A DNA stretch of 64,000 nt, taken from positions 4,318,001 through 4,382,000 of the forward strand of contig CAIIXF020000002.1 in NCBI GenBank assembly GCA_903813345.2, read 5' to 3'. Position numbers and translations under genes: made by a program. Under the pieces are notes generated by a model. That model did no database searches. It was not told where the DNA came from and saw only the letters and a list, made by a program, of their open reading frames with translations. This DNA is from Owenia fusiformis (Eukaryota; Annelida; Polychaeta; Sabellida; Oweniidae). Positions 34,043 through 44,607 of the stretch are shown here, piece by piece; positions within the stretch are counted from its first letter, which is position 1, and each line of letters opens with the position of its first letter.

Positions 34043-35416
34043 GCTTGAATGGTGGATGTAAATGGTGAGTAAAAGCTAATATGAAAATATATGTATAATA
34101 TGGTGGTCACATTTGCTGCGATTCATCGGCCGGCGCCCGGGCGATGGAGTATTTTGTTCTAAACTGAATACACTTTTGAACATAACACTCAATCGGCAGG
34201 GCGCCGGGCCGCCGGCCGATGAATCGGAGCAAATGTGACCCAGGCATAAGCTAGTATGAAGAAGGTATTAGTTATCTGGTTGCTAATATTTTGATGCAAA
34301 ACAACATTAAGTCATTACGTTAAAGATTCGATAGGTCATTTAAAAGATGTACTTTGGGACTACATTTAAGGGTTGACGTGGCTGTCAAAACTCTCATTTA
34401 CAATCTTAAAATATATGCATATCAAGTGATACCAATCACCAAACTCCAGCAATTACGTCCATGGATACCCTTTATTTAGACATATATGGATGCCTTCAAT
34501 ACATGTAACAGTATTTTTCAATTGACGGCCATTTCAATTCCGAATGGTCCTTTAAATTCAAATGTTCTTGTGACAGTGGCTCTATTTATAATATTGTGCA
34601 TGGATTCATGTTACAAATAAAATCGCATTATTTTCAGTAGCTTCTCGGCGTGAACCTTCCCGGCCCTTTCAACCCGAGGCGTGACGGAGCATCGTGAGGC
34701 AATAACATCGAATTGCCCGAGAGCATGTGGATCACCGCACTGTCAAATGCGAACGGATGTATGAAAAATGAAGTGGAAAGCGGCAAAGTGTATCGCAGAA
34801 TGACCTCTCACATGACTCTGGGTGTTGTTTTTGAAGAGTTCCGTCAGTAGCTGATAGAGGAGATTTTTATAGAGAAAATGAACCTTATAATATGCCATTT
34901 CATATTGGACTATTTTTCTAATTTTATTGCCGCCCATAGACCTCTTCCTCCACGTTAAAATATTACCTCAAGTAGAATCTGACATTTTATTTATTAATGC
35001 GGCATTACATTTCATTTTGAATTTACACGGTGATCACATATATAGATCATGCCTGGCACTTATATAGTGAAACATGAGAATTATGTATTACAACTTATAG
35101 TTTTTATCATTATTGAGGAAATTTTGGTTATCAACTGTTTTCATTTACAGTAAATCTAGTATTCGAGAAATAAATATGTATATATAGTTTAACTTATTCT
35201 AGAACATGTATTTAATCTGATAAGAAGAATAAATGCTTGTTATCCAAGTCATGAAATAACAGCTTCTTTTCTCTGTTTACGTAAACAATGATACCATAAT
35301 ACAATTGGCAATGAAATAACAATCAACCCTGACCATGATGGTAATGACATTTGTCAAATTATTGCTGATCATGGAATATTATGTTTGACGGTCAAATATG
35401 AGCATAAATTAGCACG
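34043..35416. other. Intergenic, 3' flank of EEP gene 1
   Basis: No gene is seen apart from the MITE at 34099-34246. AATAAA near 34616 is a possible polyadenylation signal. Confidence 0.45.
34099..34246. mobile_element. 148-bp PIF/Harbinger-like MITE, relative of 18378-18467
   Basis: GGTCACATTTGC arms at each end, GC-rich inner arms (CGGCCGGCG and complement) and TAA on both sides (34096-34098, 34247-34249). It shares the outer arm and the ATACTCAATCG-like centre with the copy in the PBLD-like intron. Confidence 0.75.
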
Positions 35417-35868
35417 ACATTTCCAGGTTATTACATTGTCATGAATTGTTCAACTGTTGATCAAATAATGTATTCAATGGTTGGTGTTCAACGTTGACCA
35501 TCAAATACCATGCTATTTCAATGCCAATCCATTAAATCATGACTGGAATTTAACCAAACCATTGTTCATCGTGGCATTAGCACTAGTTAGCAGTATTTAA
35601 CTACCATAAAAAATATAAAGGTGTCTTTATCAATTTAAATTCACATTTCCAGGTTATTACATTGTCATGAATTGTTCAACTGTTGATCAAATAATGTATT
35701 CAATGGTTGGTGTTCAACGTTGACCATCAAATACCATGCTATTTCAATGCCAATCCATTAAATCATGACTGGAATTTAACCAAACCATTGTTCATCGTGG
35801 CATTAGCACTAGTTAGCAGTATTTAACTACCATAAAAAATATAAAGGTGTCTTTATCAATTTAAATTC
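35417..35868. repeat. Two identical tandem 226-bp units
   Basis: 35417-35642 and 35643-35868 appear identical base for base, both beginning ACATTTCCAGGTTATTACAT and ending CAATTTAAATTC. Zero visible divergence implies a very recent duplication or an assembly error. No coding potential. Confidence 0.93.
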
Positions 35869-35937
35869 TTTAGTGATGCTTATACATACTGGAATTAATA
35901 TGATAAGTCATAAAAATCATAACTTCAGTAGATACAG

Positions 35938-36459
35938 TGGAGGAACTCTTCAAACTAGTAAGAGAAACGGATCCGTTTACGTAATAAAATGTCGCAGCCT
36001 CGAAGGTACGATTTTTCTTTTTTCAAGATTTCACAGGTTGTAGGCAAAATCCTCACGACCTTTTTACTACAAACATGCGTAAGCATCATATGTTTATGAA
36101 AATCTAATAATTTGTGAACGAGTAGTTCACGAGGCGCCAGAATGATCATAATTATTCCTCACTATTATTACGAAAACGAAACGGTTAAAAGTGCAGATGT
36201 TTAACCGTTTTCAACGTTCCGTTTTCGTAACTTAAGTGGAGAAGTATATCGATGATTGTGTCGTCTCGTGAATTATTCGATCGAAAACGTCTAGATTTTC
36301 TGAAACATATGTTGCTGCCACACATTTTTGCCCAAAATTTCGTGGACATTCTACCTACATCTCTAGTGATCATGGAAAAAGTAAACTCGTACTTTCATTG
36401 CTGAGATAATTTGTTACGTAAACGGATCCGTTTACGTAGCATTTTGAAGAGTTCCTCCA
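35938..36459. mobile_element. ~520-bp fold-back MITE
   Basis: TGGAGGAACTCTTCAAA at 35938 is matched inverted at 36443-36459. Both arms also carry AAACGGATCCGTTTACGTA, itself a palindrome around GGATCC. The interior has ACGAAAACGAAACGGTT and its complement. Confidence 0.85.
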
Positions 36460-37614
36460 TAGTGAGATACATTATACTTACTGAGTGACTTTTTTAATAC
36501 TAGGTATAGTACTTTAGATGTACGACAATTTCGCAAACCATTGCAATTGTCCAACGCACATCGGTACACCCCCACCTCCAGTATTCAGCAATCACAACCA
36601 TAAGTTGGACTTCCAAATTAGGACATTTAAATTCATATTGATAACATTACAATACATGTTGAAGAACAAATAAAGAACAATGCAAAGAATTGTTTAAATT
36701 CAGATATTTATTCATTTTATTTATCGTTCCATTTGATGAATAATTGTACAATGTACATGTAGCAAGATTTAACAATATTGCCCTTTGAAATCAGGTTAGG
36801 GGCCCGGTCAATATTTCAATGTCCGTCAAAAACGTAATGAAAGGTTTTGAAAAAGTTAAACATTGCCCCAACGGATATTTGGCACACATTTTTTAGAAAA
36901 GTTGAAAAAGTCATGGAAAATGATTTCAATGACATAACTCTATAAATCGAGATCATAATTGTAGAAACGAATTCAAATATGCTTTTAAAAAGAAGAAAAT
37001 GTAAGAGGATTAGAGATTTAATATGCAAATCTCTTAAAATATCATGTAAAACTATTCTCATGAATTAAATTCTTTAAGCACTTCCCCTCCATGATGCTGA
37101 AACTCTGATATTTAACATGTAATTCTTTGAAAAGTTAGAAATATGAAACAGTAAACGTTATTATAAAATGATATACTGGTAACTCTGGACGTTCAATTGC
37201 TTTTTGATTTGTCAGAATCTAATGTGGAAGAGCACATCTTGCACCTAGTTTTAATTCACTGTTGCTTATTCGCGTTTAACACCCCAGTCACATTTCCTAC
37301 GGCGACCTTGCGGTCTATCATTTCTGCGGCCAGTAACATTTCTACGCTCGCCGTGGAATTTCGAAGGCGACTTGGGTGTTACCGATACAGTATAAGGGAA
37401 ATATTTGATAGGCTTGCACTAGAAAATAAATACAGTACTAGAAGTTCAAATCTCGTTTTACATTGCAAAGCATTAAACTGGATATTATTTCCATGGATTA
37501 CTTTAAAACAGAATATATTTTCCAAAAGCATTGCTAATATAGCATACTACACTTGTCGGTCATGCGTGACCAACGCTAGGCTGTCACTAATTAGTTTAAC
37601 GAGATTAAGGCTGT

Positions 37615-37906
37615 ATTTTCGTATACACGCGGGTGCAATAAACCCGCACAGCAGTTAATGAGCCTTATATAATGAAAACGATCAATGGACCTCACGGGGT
37701 GAATTGCATGGTCGCATGTTTTAACAAAAAAACAGCTCATTCAAGCGCAAACAGACATCAAAGTTTGTGTTTAAGTGCGCTTGAATGAGCTGTTATTGTA
37801 GAAAACATGTGAGAATCGCGGAGCTTTTTGTTCTTTTTCGTGATACCTGCTGACAAGGCTCATTAAGTGGTGTGCGGGTGGATTGGGCCCGCTGGCATAC
37901 GAAAAT
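37615..37906. mobile_element. ~292-bp fold-back MITE
   Basis: Outer arms ATTTTCGTAT...AACCCGCAC...TTAATGAGCCTT match inverted at 37858-37906 with a few changes. A second, inner perfect palindrome AACAGCTCATTCAAGCGCA is repeated inverted after about 25 bases (about 37732-37794). Confidence 0.8.
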
Positions 37907-38317
37907 GCAACCCCAATCTCAAACATTCCCTTTGCTAAATTACATGTATGTGTGTTACATTTATAGTACATTACATAGATCAGATAAATATTAAGCTACG
38001 GCCACTGTCTGAATTCGTGCTTTAAAATAAAAGCGCGCGTCTACTTCAATACTGGCTCTGATAAAATGACTATTATATGCTATTAGTCAACGCCCACCAA
38101 TTGTCATTTAATTATACTGCAAATAACTTGGAACTGTACTAAGAACAATGGCCAGCAATGTGTCAAGAATGCTTAAGTCTTAAGCTTTCTTGGTTATGTT
38201 CTCTATTTTCTACATATAAGGCTTGTTTATGTTGAATTTGAGGCAAGCACTGTCGGTTACACGGATCTTTTGTGTCTCTTAGTCTTCTCATCACAAGTGT
38301 TGATCATCCGTTCATCC

Positions 38318-38430
38318 GATTTTTCCATTCCCACCTTTCTCTGGGCCATCCATCGATTTTTCCATTCCCACCTTTCTCTGGGCCCTCCATCGATTTTTCC
38401 ATTTCCCACCTTTTTTGGGCCCTCCATGCA
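38318..38430. repeat. Three tandem ~37-bp repeats
   Basis: The unit GATTTTTCCATTCCCACC plus TTTCTCTGGGCCCTCCATC is repeated three times with minor changes in the third copy. Confidence 0.9.
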
Positions 38431-38917
38431 TCAAATAAATGTAAATAAACGTACATAAATGTCACAGTCAATATAAATGATCGATTAATATTCAACTATT
38501 TTTAGTTTTGTTTAAACATGATACAATGACTAATTATCATTTTGGTCAATGCTCGGCAATTGTCAGGTATACTGCAAATATCTTGGTACTATCTATTAAC
38601 AGATGAGTGTTCAATGCATCATGCCTGAAGCATTATAATATATGTTCTCTCTACCATCCTGATAATCATAGCATCTTCTGTTTCACCTCCGGGCTGAGAA
38701 GAAATGAGATGTCATGGTTTATCGTGATGTCTCTCTACCTACATATTACAGTTGTTAAGGTGGAAGAAAATGAAGCAATATCTGTGGAATCAGATTTTTG
38801 TCTCTTGGCTTCATATGAAATGCTGTACATCGGTTGATTCATTTTTTATTTCCACCTCTCTTCGAGTCCCTCTTACGCAAATGTACATAAATGGCACGAC
38901 CAATCTTAGTAGCGTAA

Positions 38918-39938
38918 TCAATCATATTCAACTGTCTTCGGTTTTGTTTCTGGACTGTGTTGTCGTATTGGCGCAAGTTCACCTGAAAGAAGAGGTTTCT
39001 GTACGTTAAGATCAATTGGTGCACACATTCTCTAGTAGTAAACTACATAAAGTATAAAGTATATTGTGCGTTTAATATTCGTGAGCTTGCCTTAAAATGG
39101 CATCAGTACAAATTAAATCGTATTATCTTATACATGTACATTATGATAAGATTATACGTGATGTTACAATAAATAGAATATTTTTATCATTTAGAATCGT
39201 GACGAAGAGGTCATTCAATGATCTACTGCAAATATATGACCGAAGATTTTATTCTGTCTATTGCCAAAAGACCTCGGTCTTTACCCAGAATAAAATATTC
39301 GGCCATATATTATACTACGAGTCATATAATAGAATTTCGATCTTTATTCTGTAAATATGAGTACCTGTATCATTTTGACGTGGTTCCACCATTCTTACAT
39401 GTCTAGCAGTTTGTCCATTGACGATAACTTTGCCATTCTGTTGCTGGTCCTGCTTGTCTTGCATTAAATTGTTCATTTCTTCTCTGTCCTCTATTGCTGT
39501 GTCATCAACTGCAACATTACGATCTCTTGGATCATGACGACATCTCTGTCTTATCTTAGATATTACACCAGCTCTATACCCTACAACGATTGCGATACCG
39601 ACTATAACGACAACTGCAGCGACTATTAAGAGAGGCACGCCATATGTGTTAAAATTGTTGATTGATGGTTCGGGTATGGGCTTTGGATTAATACACCGAA
39701 CGTAATCCCCACAATGTTCCATCACATGTTTATTGCTCCAACAAAGAATTTCGTACTCTGGGTTGCGCCCCGGGGTACAAATATCACTACAAAGCTGTTC
39801 GTATTGATACCCAGGTTGTCCCTCTCGTTGGAAGCGAATGTCATATTTACCACAACCTGTTGTCGAGGCGGATAGTACAAGTTCTGGTAGATGTAGATAG
39901 ACTGCAGCTAAGAACGGAAGAAACTCGCTTATATCCAT
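38918..39938 (-). CDS. Small type I membrane protein, six-cysteine family, paralog D
   Basis: Exon 1 39365-39938 and exon 2 38918-38982 on the minus strand join in phase 1 to give 212 residues. Signal peptide begins MDISEFLPFLAAVYLHLPEL. Ectodomain cysteines are spaced C-x20-C-x3-C-x11-C-x9-C-x5-C with QREGQPGY and LCWSNKHVMEHC. Membrane helix is LLIVAAVVVIVGIAIVV. The tail (KIRQRCRHDPRD...) is longer than in A and B. The last exon encodes GELAPIRQHSPETKPKTVEYD, starting like its paralogs (T then [DSG][EK]L). The start is 17 bp after an ATTTCAG acceptor, so a 5' UTR exon lies upstream. Function unknown. Confidence 0.87.
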
Positions 39939-39954
39939 GATATCTGATATGTGT

Positions 39955-40793
39955 CTGAAATATATGGAAAATTCAATTAGTTAATTGGAAATAAACTCCC
40001 CTCCATAAGTTTGGCAACCTTTTCTCCCTCATTGAACTACGTGTTAAAGCCTCTTTATGTTTGAATTTTTATTTATATTACATGTGAGGGAAATACTTTT
40101 AATATTAATGGAACTGTAACTTGACTTCATTTGGAAAATCTAAAAAAAAGATAAAAATGCATTTCAAAATTTTAGTTCTCACAGAAATCAATGGTACAAT
40201 AATATTTAAAACATAATATATTCTTTTTTAACCTGGTAAGAGTAAACGTTAATCAACATTGGTTTATTTTTGAAGTTTAACATATTTTGAAAATATTTTT
40301 AAAAAATCTATTTTTTTCACATTTTTTACCACCTGAGTAATGTCACGATGAGGTCACTAAAGTTGCAGAATATTTTTGATTTGCTAAAACATTGAAGTGG
40401 GCACATTAGATTTCTCATTTTATTATTGAAATTCATTATTGAAATAGTATGTACTTTGTTCAATCTTTGCATCGGTGTTAAAAAGAAAATGTTATCTGCA
40501 CTGTATTGTGAAATATCTTAGTACCCCACATACTAACTAGTCACAGACTTTAAAACTTGTTTTTAACACTTCCCCTTAGTAAATAAGCTAATATTTTAAT
40601 TGAAAATAGCGGGAAAGTATAGGTTTTTAAGAAATAACAAGCTGGCACCTTTTTAAACTAGTTTAAAACTCGGTTCCTGACGTGCAAAATATAATTTTTT
40701 CGACGATTTACATTCAAGTCACTTGCAAAATGTATTACAAAAATTGACAAATTAATTTTATTTAAATCTTGTATTTAAGTTTTTAATAACCTT
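39955..40793. other. AT-rich intergenic, duplicated flank at 40032-40135
   Basis: The 40032-40135 stretch matches the flank at 31771-31880. The rest has long A/T runs and no gene. Confidence 0.5.
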
Positions 40794-40907
40794 GTCAGGT
40801 TGGCCGAGTGGTCTAAGGCGCCAGACTCAAGTTATCCTTCCATACAATGTATGGGCGAGTGTTCTGGTCCACGAATGTGGGCGTGGGTTCGAATCCCACA
40901 TCTGACA
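40794..40907 (+). tRNA. tRNA-Leu(CAA) with intron, isolated copy
   Basis: All stems, CAA anticodon and both promoter boxes are intact. The intron (GTTATCCTTCCATACAATGT...) differs slightly from the array copies. TTTTTT at 40911-40916 is a good Pol III terminator. The spacer of the array is absent, so this is an independent or transposed copy. Confidence 0.94.
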
Positions 40908-43632
40908 AGCTTTTTTGTGCAATTTATTTGCATTTTGAGACTGCCACATAATCGTCAAGCTACAGATATACTTGTAGTCTATTGTTGCTTTTACCATTAA
41001 TTTTAGGACGCTAATAAAGTGACTCTCCGTAATTTTTGTGTTCTCTAGAAAAACAAAGAAATTCTTTTCATCGCCATAGTATTTCCGATGGATACTTATT
41101 TACTTGGTCTTTCGTTGAACACCAAAGAGCCAATGCTGAACAAATCACAGTATAGAATAGATTATCAGAAATATTTATTCGATCTGTTAGGCTATTCTTA
41201 TGTCAAGTGTTTTGTAATGTCGATGTAAGGCGAGGTATTTTCACGATTTTTTCTTTTTTTTGGTACACTCATGGTGTTTAATTAATTATGTAAGTTAAAT
41301 CTTTACATGATTTTTTTTCTTTTTCTTCTAAAATGTAAACTTCGGAAATGAAAAAATTCTTAATTCCATTGACGTAATGGCGACATAGTAAGAGAACGAT
41401 GAATAGAGGAGTTTCTAAATAGCTTTGAAATCTCGCCAATTCTCGTTTTTCATGAGATTTTAAGAGAATAGCACTTTTTACCTCTAAAGGACTTACTTTT
41501 CTTTATTTTTGATAGCATATTTGAATTCAGTGACAAGTTTTGTCCAATAACAGCTTTGGTTTACACGGGTATGTCATTTAAATCATTTTGTTTCCATGAC
41601 ATTTTAAAAAACGGGCCAAATCTCTTTGATAAATCATGAAATTAAGTGACTATTGCAAGTTTCTAGCATTGAGATGAATGGAGGTCTGGCCCAAAAAATC
41701 AAAGACAAAAAATGGCATCTATTATTATGTCAGAGTTATTCAGCTATTTAGAAACTATACAATAAGAAAATTTTTGACGAAGGTTTCTGTTGTTGACCCT
41801 CGCATATGGCTCCTTTTTCCCTGCACGCAGGACGAAGCTCTCTTTTAAGAAGTGAACTCGAACGAATGCAAAGGGTTGGCTCCTTTCGGCACTACAACTG
41901 TATCTGGAATGGTGACAAGACTACATCACTATACCAGTAACAAGACCAAATGTTATCATCGTGGTAAGCCACGCCCTCTCCATCTCTATCCTTCTGGAGA
42001 CTGCGATGCAACAGAGAGATATGCTATGCGTATATCAGAATGAAATGTTATGATGAAATCGATCTAATGCTGAACCAACTCGTGTTTAATTTGCCTCTTG
42101 TTCTTTCGTATTGGAACCTATTTCTCAGTCCCTTGTCGATAATTTAACCAATGGGAGTACCTTTTGCAAAGCCCAAACAAACTGAGCAACATTCTTATCA
42201 TGGTCTGTTGAGGCTCTTTTCAAGGAGGATTGGGTCCCAGAATCGAAGTCGATATTTTCCAACAATGAAAACGCATAAATGTCGTTATTTTCTGAAATTC
42301 TAACCGATTATTAATTCAAAATAAAAAGTTCAAAAGATTCGAACCAATATCTCGATAAATTCCTGTGAGTTTTGGAAATTTTTTGTTCGGAAATAAGACT
42401 ACAATTTACGATTCAAATGTTGAAGTGAACAAAATGGCGGCTGTTGGAATTTGAATTTTGTAGCACGACATCCCCATATATGGGACAGAATATCGATGTC
42501 GCACTCTGGGAGCCAATCCTACTTGGGCTCTTTTTCAAAATCAAACTCCTCCATGCCAGTCGGGAATATCTTGGTAAGTGATTAAGATTAATTGTATAAT
42601 TAAGATTCATTGTATTAATTAAGATTCATTGTACTTTTACGAGTCATATTCATTACAATACTACATTTTTCATCTGTTAAAGGTTGTTTCAAAAATGAAT
42701 TATCTATTATTCAGTTTCGACAAATATGGTTACCATTTTTATTATTCGGGAGAATTTACACATCTTTACTCCATTTCGGCACTTTGAATCTTTTAAAATA
42801 ACTTCACCAATTTTTAACATATGAGCCAGGCCAAATGAAAAAGGGTTTTATCACAGATTTTTTCAATATTCAGATTTTTTGTTTATCTTAAAAAGCACAA
42901 AGAGACCTTTCAAATGCACTGTTCCACAACTAGTTACTTCCGTCAATGTAACAAAATGGATGAACTCCCTCTTTACGAGTTTTCTGTTTTCTCGATTTAA
43001 CCCTACATATAAGTCAAGCTGCAGATTATATATATATTTTATTGACTCTCTGGTGTCATTGCAATGGCATAATAGTCACTATAAACTACAATATACAAAA
43101 TTAAACTAAGACTAAACTAACTTCTTCATAGAAAATATACAAAGTTGTAAAATACAATTACAGCATCACAAAATGTAAAATACAAAAATATAAGATAGTT
43201 GTAAAATACAAATACAACATGACAAACAAAACATCAGTGTGATGTATCATTATTGTCGCAATATTAATCAAGTTGTTTGAATGAATGATAAATGAGCTTT
43301 GCTAGATGTAAAATTACATAAGAATTTTTATGAGACAAAAGTTTTTTTAAATAAAGTCAGGACTACCTACAAAATTAAATTGTGTAAGGGTGTCAAACAG
43401 AAGTTTTCTTTCTGTTGTATTTTTCTTACACATGATAAAGTGTTGTTCATCTTCTAAAATACCACACATATTACCTGTACATAAACCGTTCATTCAAAGG
43501 TCTTGGCTTAGGCTTCAAATGACGACCAATTTCTATATGTAATTTGTGTGAACTAAGTCTAAATCTACTAATTGCTTGTCTGTAATTGTATTTTGTATAT
43601 TTAAATAACCCTCTCTTTCAAAGTCCGTTATA
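40908..43632. other. Intergenic with MITE and dispersed repeat
   Basis: No gene supported. It contains the 42223-42522 MITE and a 47-bp stretch (41830-41876) that recurs inverted at 60828-60876. Confidence 0.45.
42223..42522. repeat. ~300-bp MITE, copy 2 (see 10229-10527)
   Basis: AGGAGGATTGGGTCCCAG and CTGGGAGCCAATCCT ends; the interior aligns throughout with the other copy, including CCATATATGGGACAGAATAT near the right end. Confidence 0.85.
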
Positions 43633-44607
43633 CAGGGTGACCCAAAAAAATGCAACCCTCCATTTCTTCAATATTTTTCTTAAATGGAGGTGAATTGCTC
43701 CGAGATTTGGCACACAAGGACCTCATTCAATGTGGGATCCTCTGGCAAAGTTTCAATAATCATAGTCTTATATTGATAGAGTTATGGTTGTTTCAAAATA
43801 TGCTCGAGATGTCGTCAATTTCACTGAAAACAAACTTGCAATGTTCAAAAAAAACTGTTTATAACACGGATGCATTCTTCCCTATGGGTACTGCTCAAAT
43901 TTTTGCAGCAATTGCTTGTTGGAGTTCTGCAATTGCGGGAGGGTTATTTTCATACACATTATCCTTTAAATAACCCCATATATAGAAGTCAGGGGCATTG
44001 AGATCAAGACTTTGGGATGACCATGGGTTCTCTGTCCTTGGAGAGACAATCTTCTCATAGAAATGACTAGTGAGCCAGGCTATGTTATCATTAGAAGTGT
44101 GAGGAGTAGCTCCATCCTTCTAGAACCACTGTTCTTGTCTATTGAAGCCTCTATGTCACTCTAGAACTGCCTAGAACTTCCTGGGAACGCCAATATTGCG
44201 CTGTGTGTTAACAGTAACAGTGTTGCCATTATCAACCTTAAACCAAAAGGGGCTGATGATTTCCTGTTTGGAAATTGGCAGCCCAAGCTGTGCATTTAAC
44301 AGAATGAAGGGGCCTTTGAAGCACTTCATCTGGAATTTGTGATCCCAGAACACATTGTTTCTTGAGTTTACATGTTCAGAAAGAAGGGAATGTGATTCAT
44401 CTGAAAACCTAACATTGGAAATGGATGACATTTGGAGCATATTTTGGAACGACCATAACTCTATCAATATAAGACTATGATTATTGACACTTTGCCAGGG
44501 TATCCCACATTGAATGAAGTCCTTGTGTGCCAAATTTCAGAGCAATTTACTGCCATTTAAGAAAAATATTGAAGAAATGGAGGGTTGCATTTTTTTGGGT
44601 CACCCTG
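43633..44607 (-). mobile_element. Mariner-like element with decayed DD-D transposase
   Basis: Ends CAGGGTGACCCAAAAAAATG are inverted repeats extending about 190 bp with TA on both sides. The minus strand encodes degraded transposase: FSDESHSLLSEHVNSR and FWFKVDNGNTVTVNT (around 44200-44400), then KDGATPHTSNDN, SSQSLDLNAPDFYIWGYL and ENNPPAIAELQQAI (about 43890-44130). The order gives the D...D...D triad of a mariner/DDE_3-type enzyme. Stops and frame changes are present and the N-terminal DNA-binding part is absent, so it is an inactive, internally deleted copy. Confidence 0.88.

Larger units (their letters stand above)
36460..38917. other. Intergenic with repeats
   Basis: No gene supported. 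It contains the fold-back element 37615-37906 and tandem repeat 38318-38430. A minus-strand AATAAA (TTTATT at 38845) could end the membrane-protein paralog D transcript. Confidence 0.45.

Noticed and set aside
37197-37658. 153-residue plus-strand open frame
   Set aside because: It runs into the fold-back element at 37615 and has no recognisable domain or splice support.
41852-42043. Small open frame with several cysteines
   Set aside because: Low support; nearby sequence resembles a repeat also seen near 16430. No domain.
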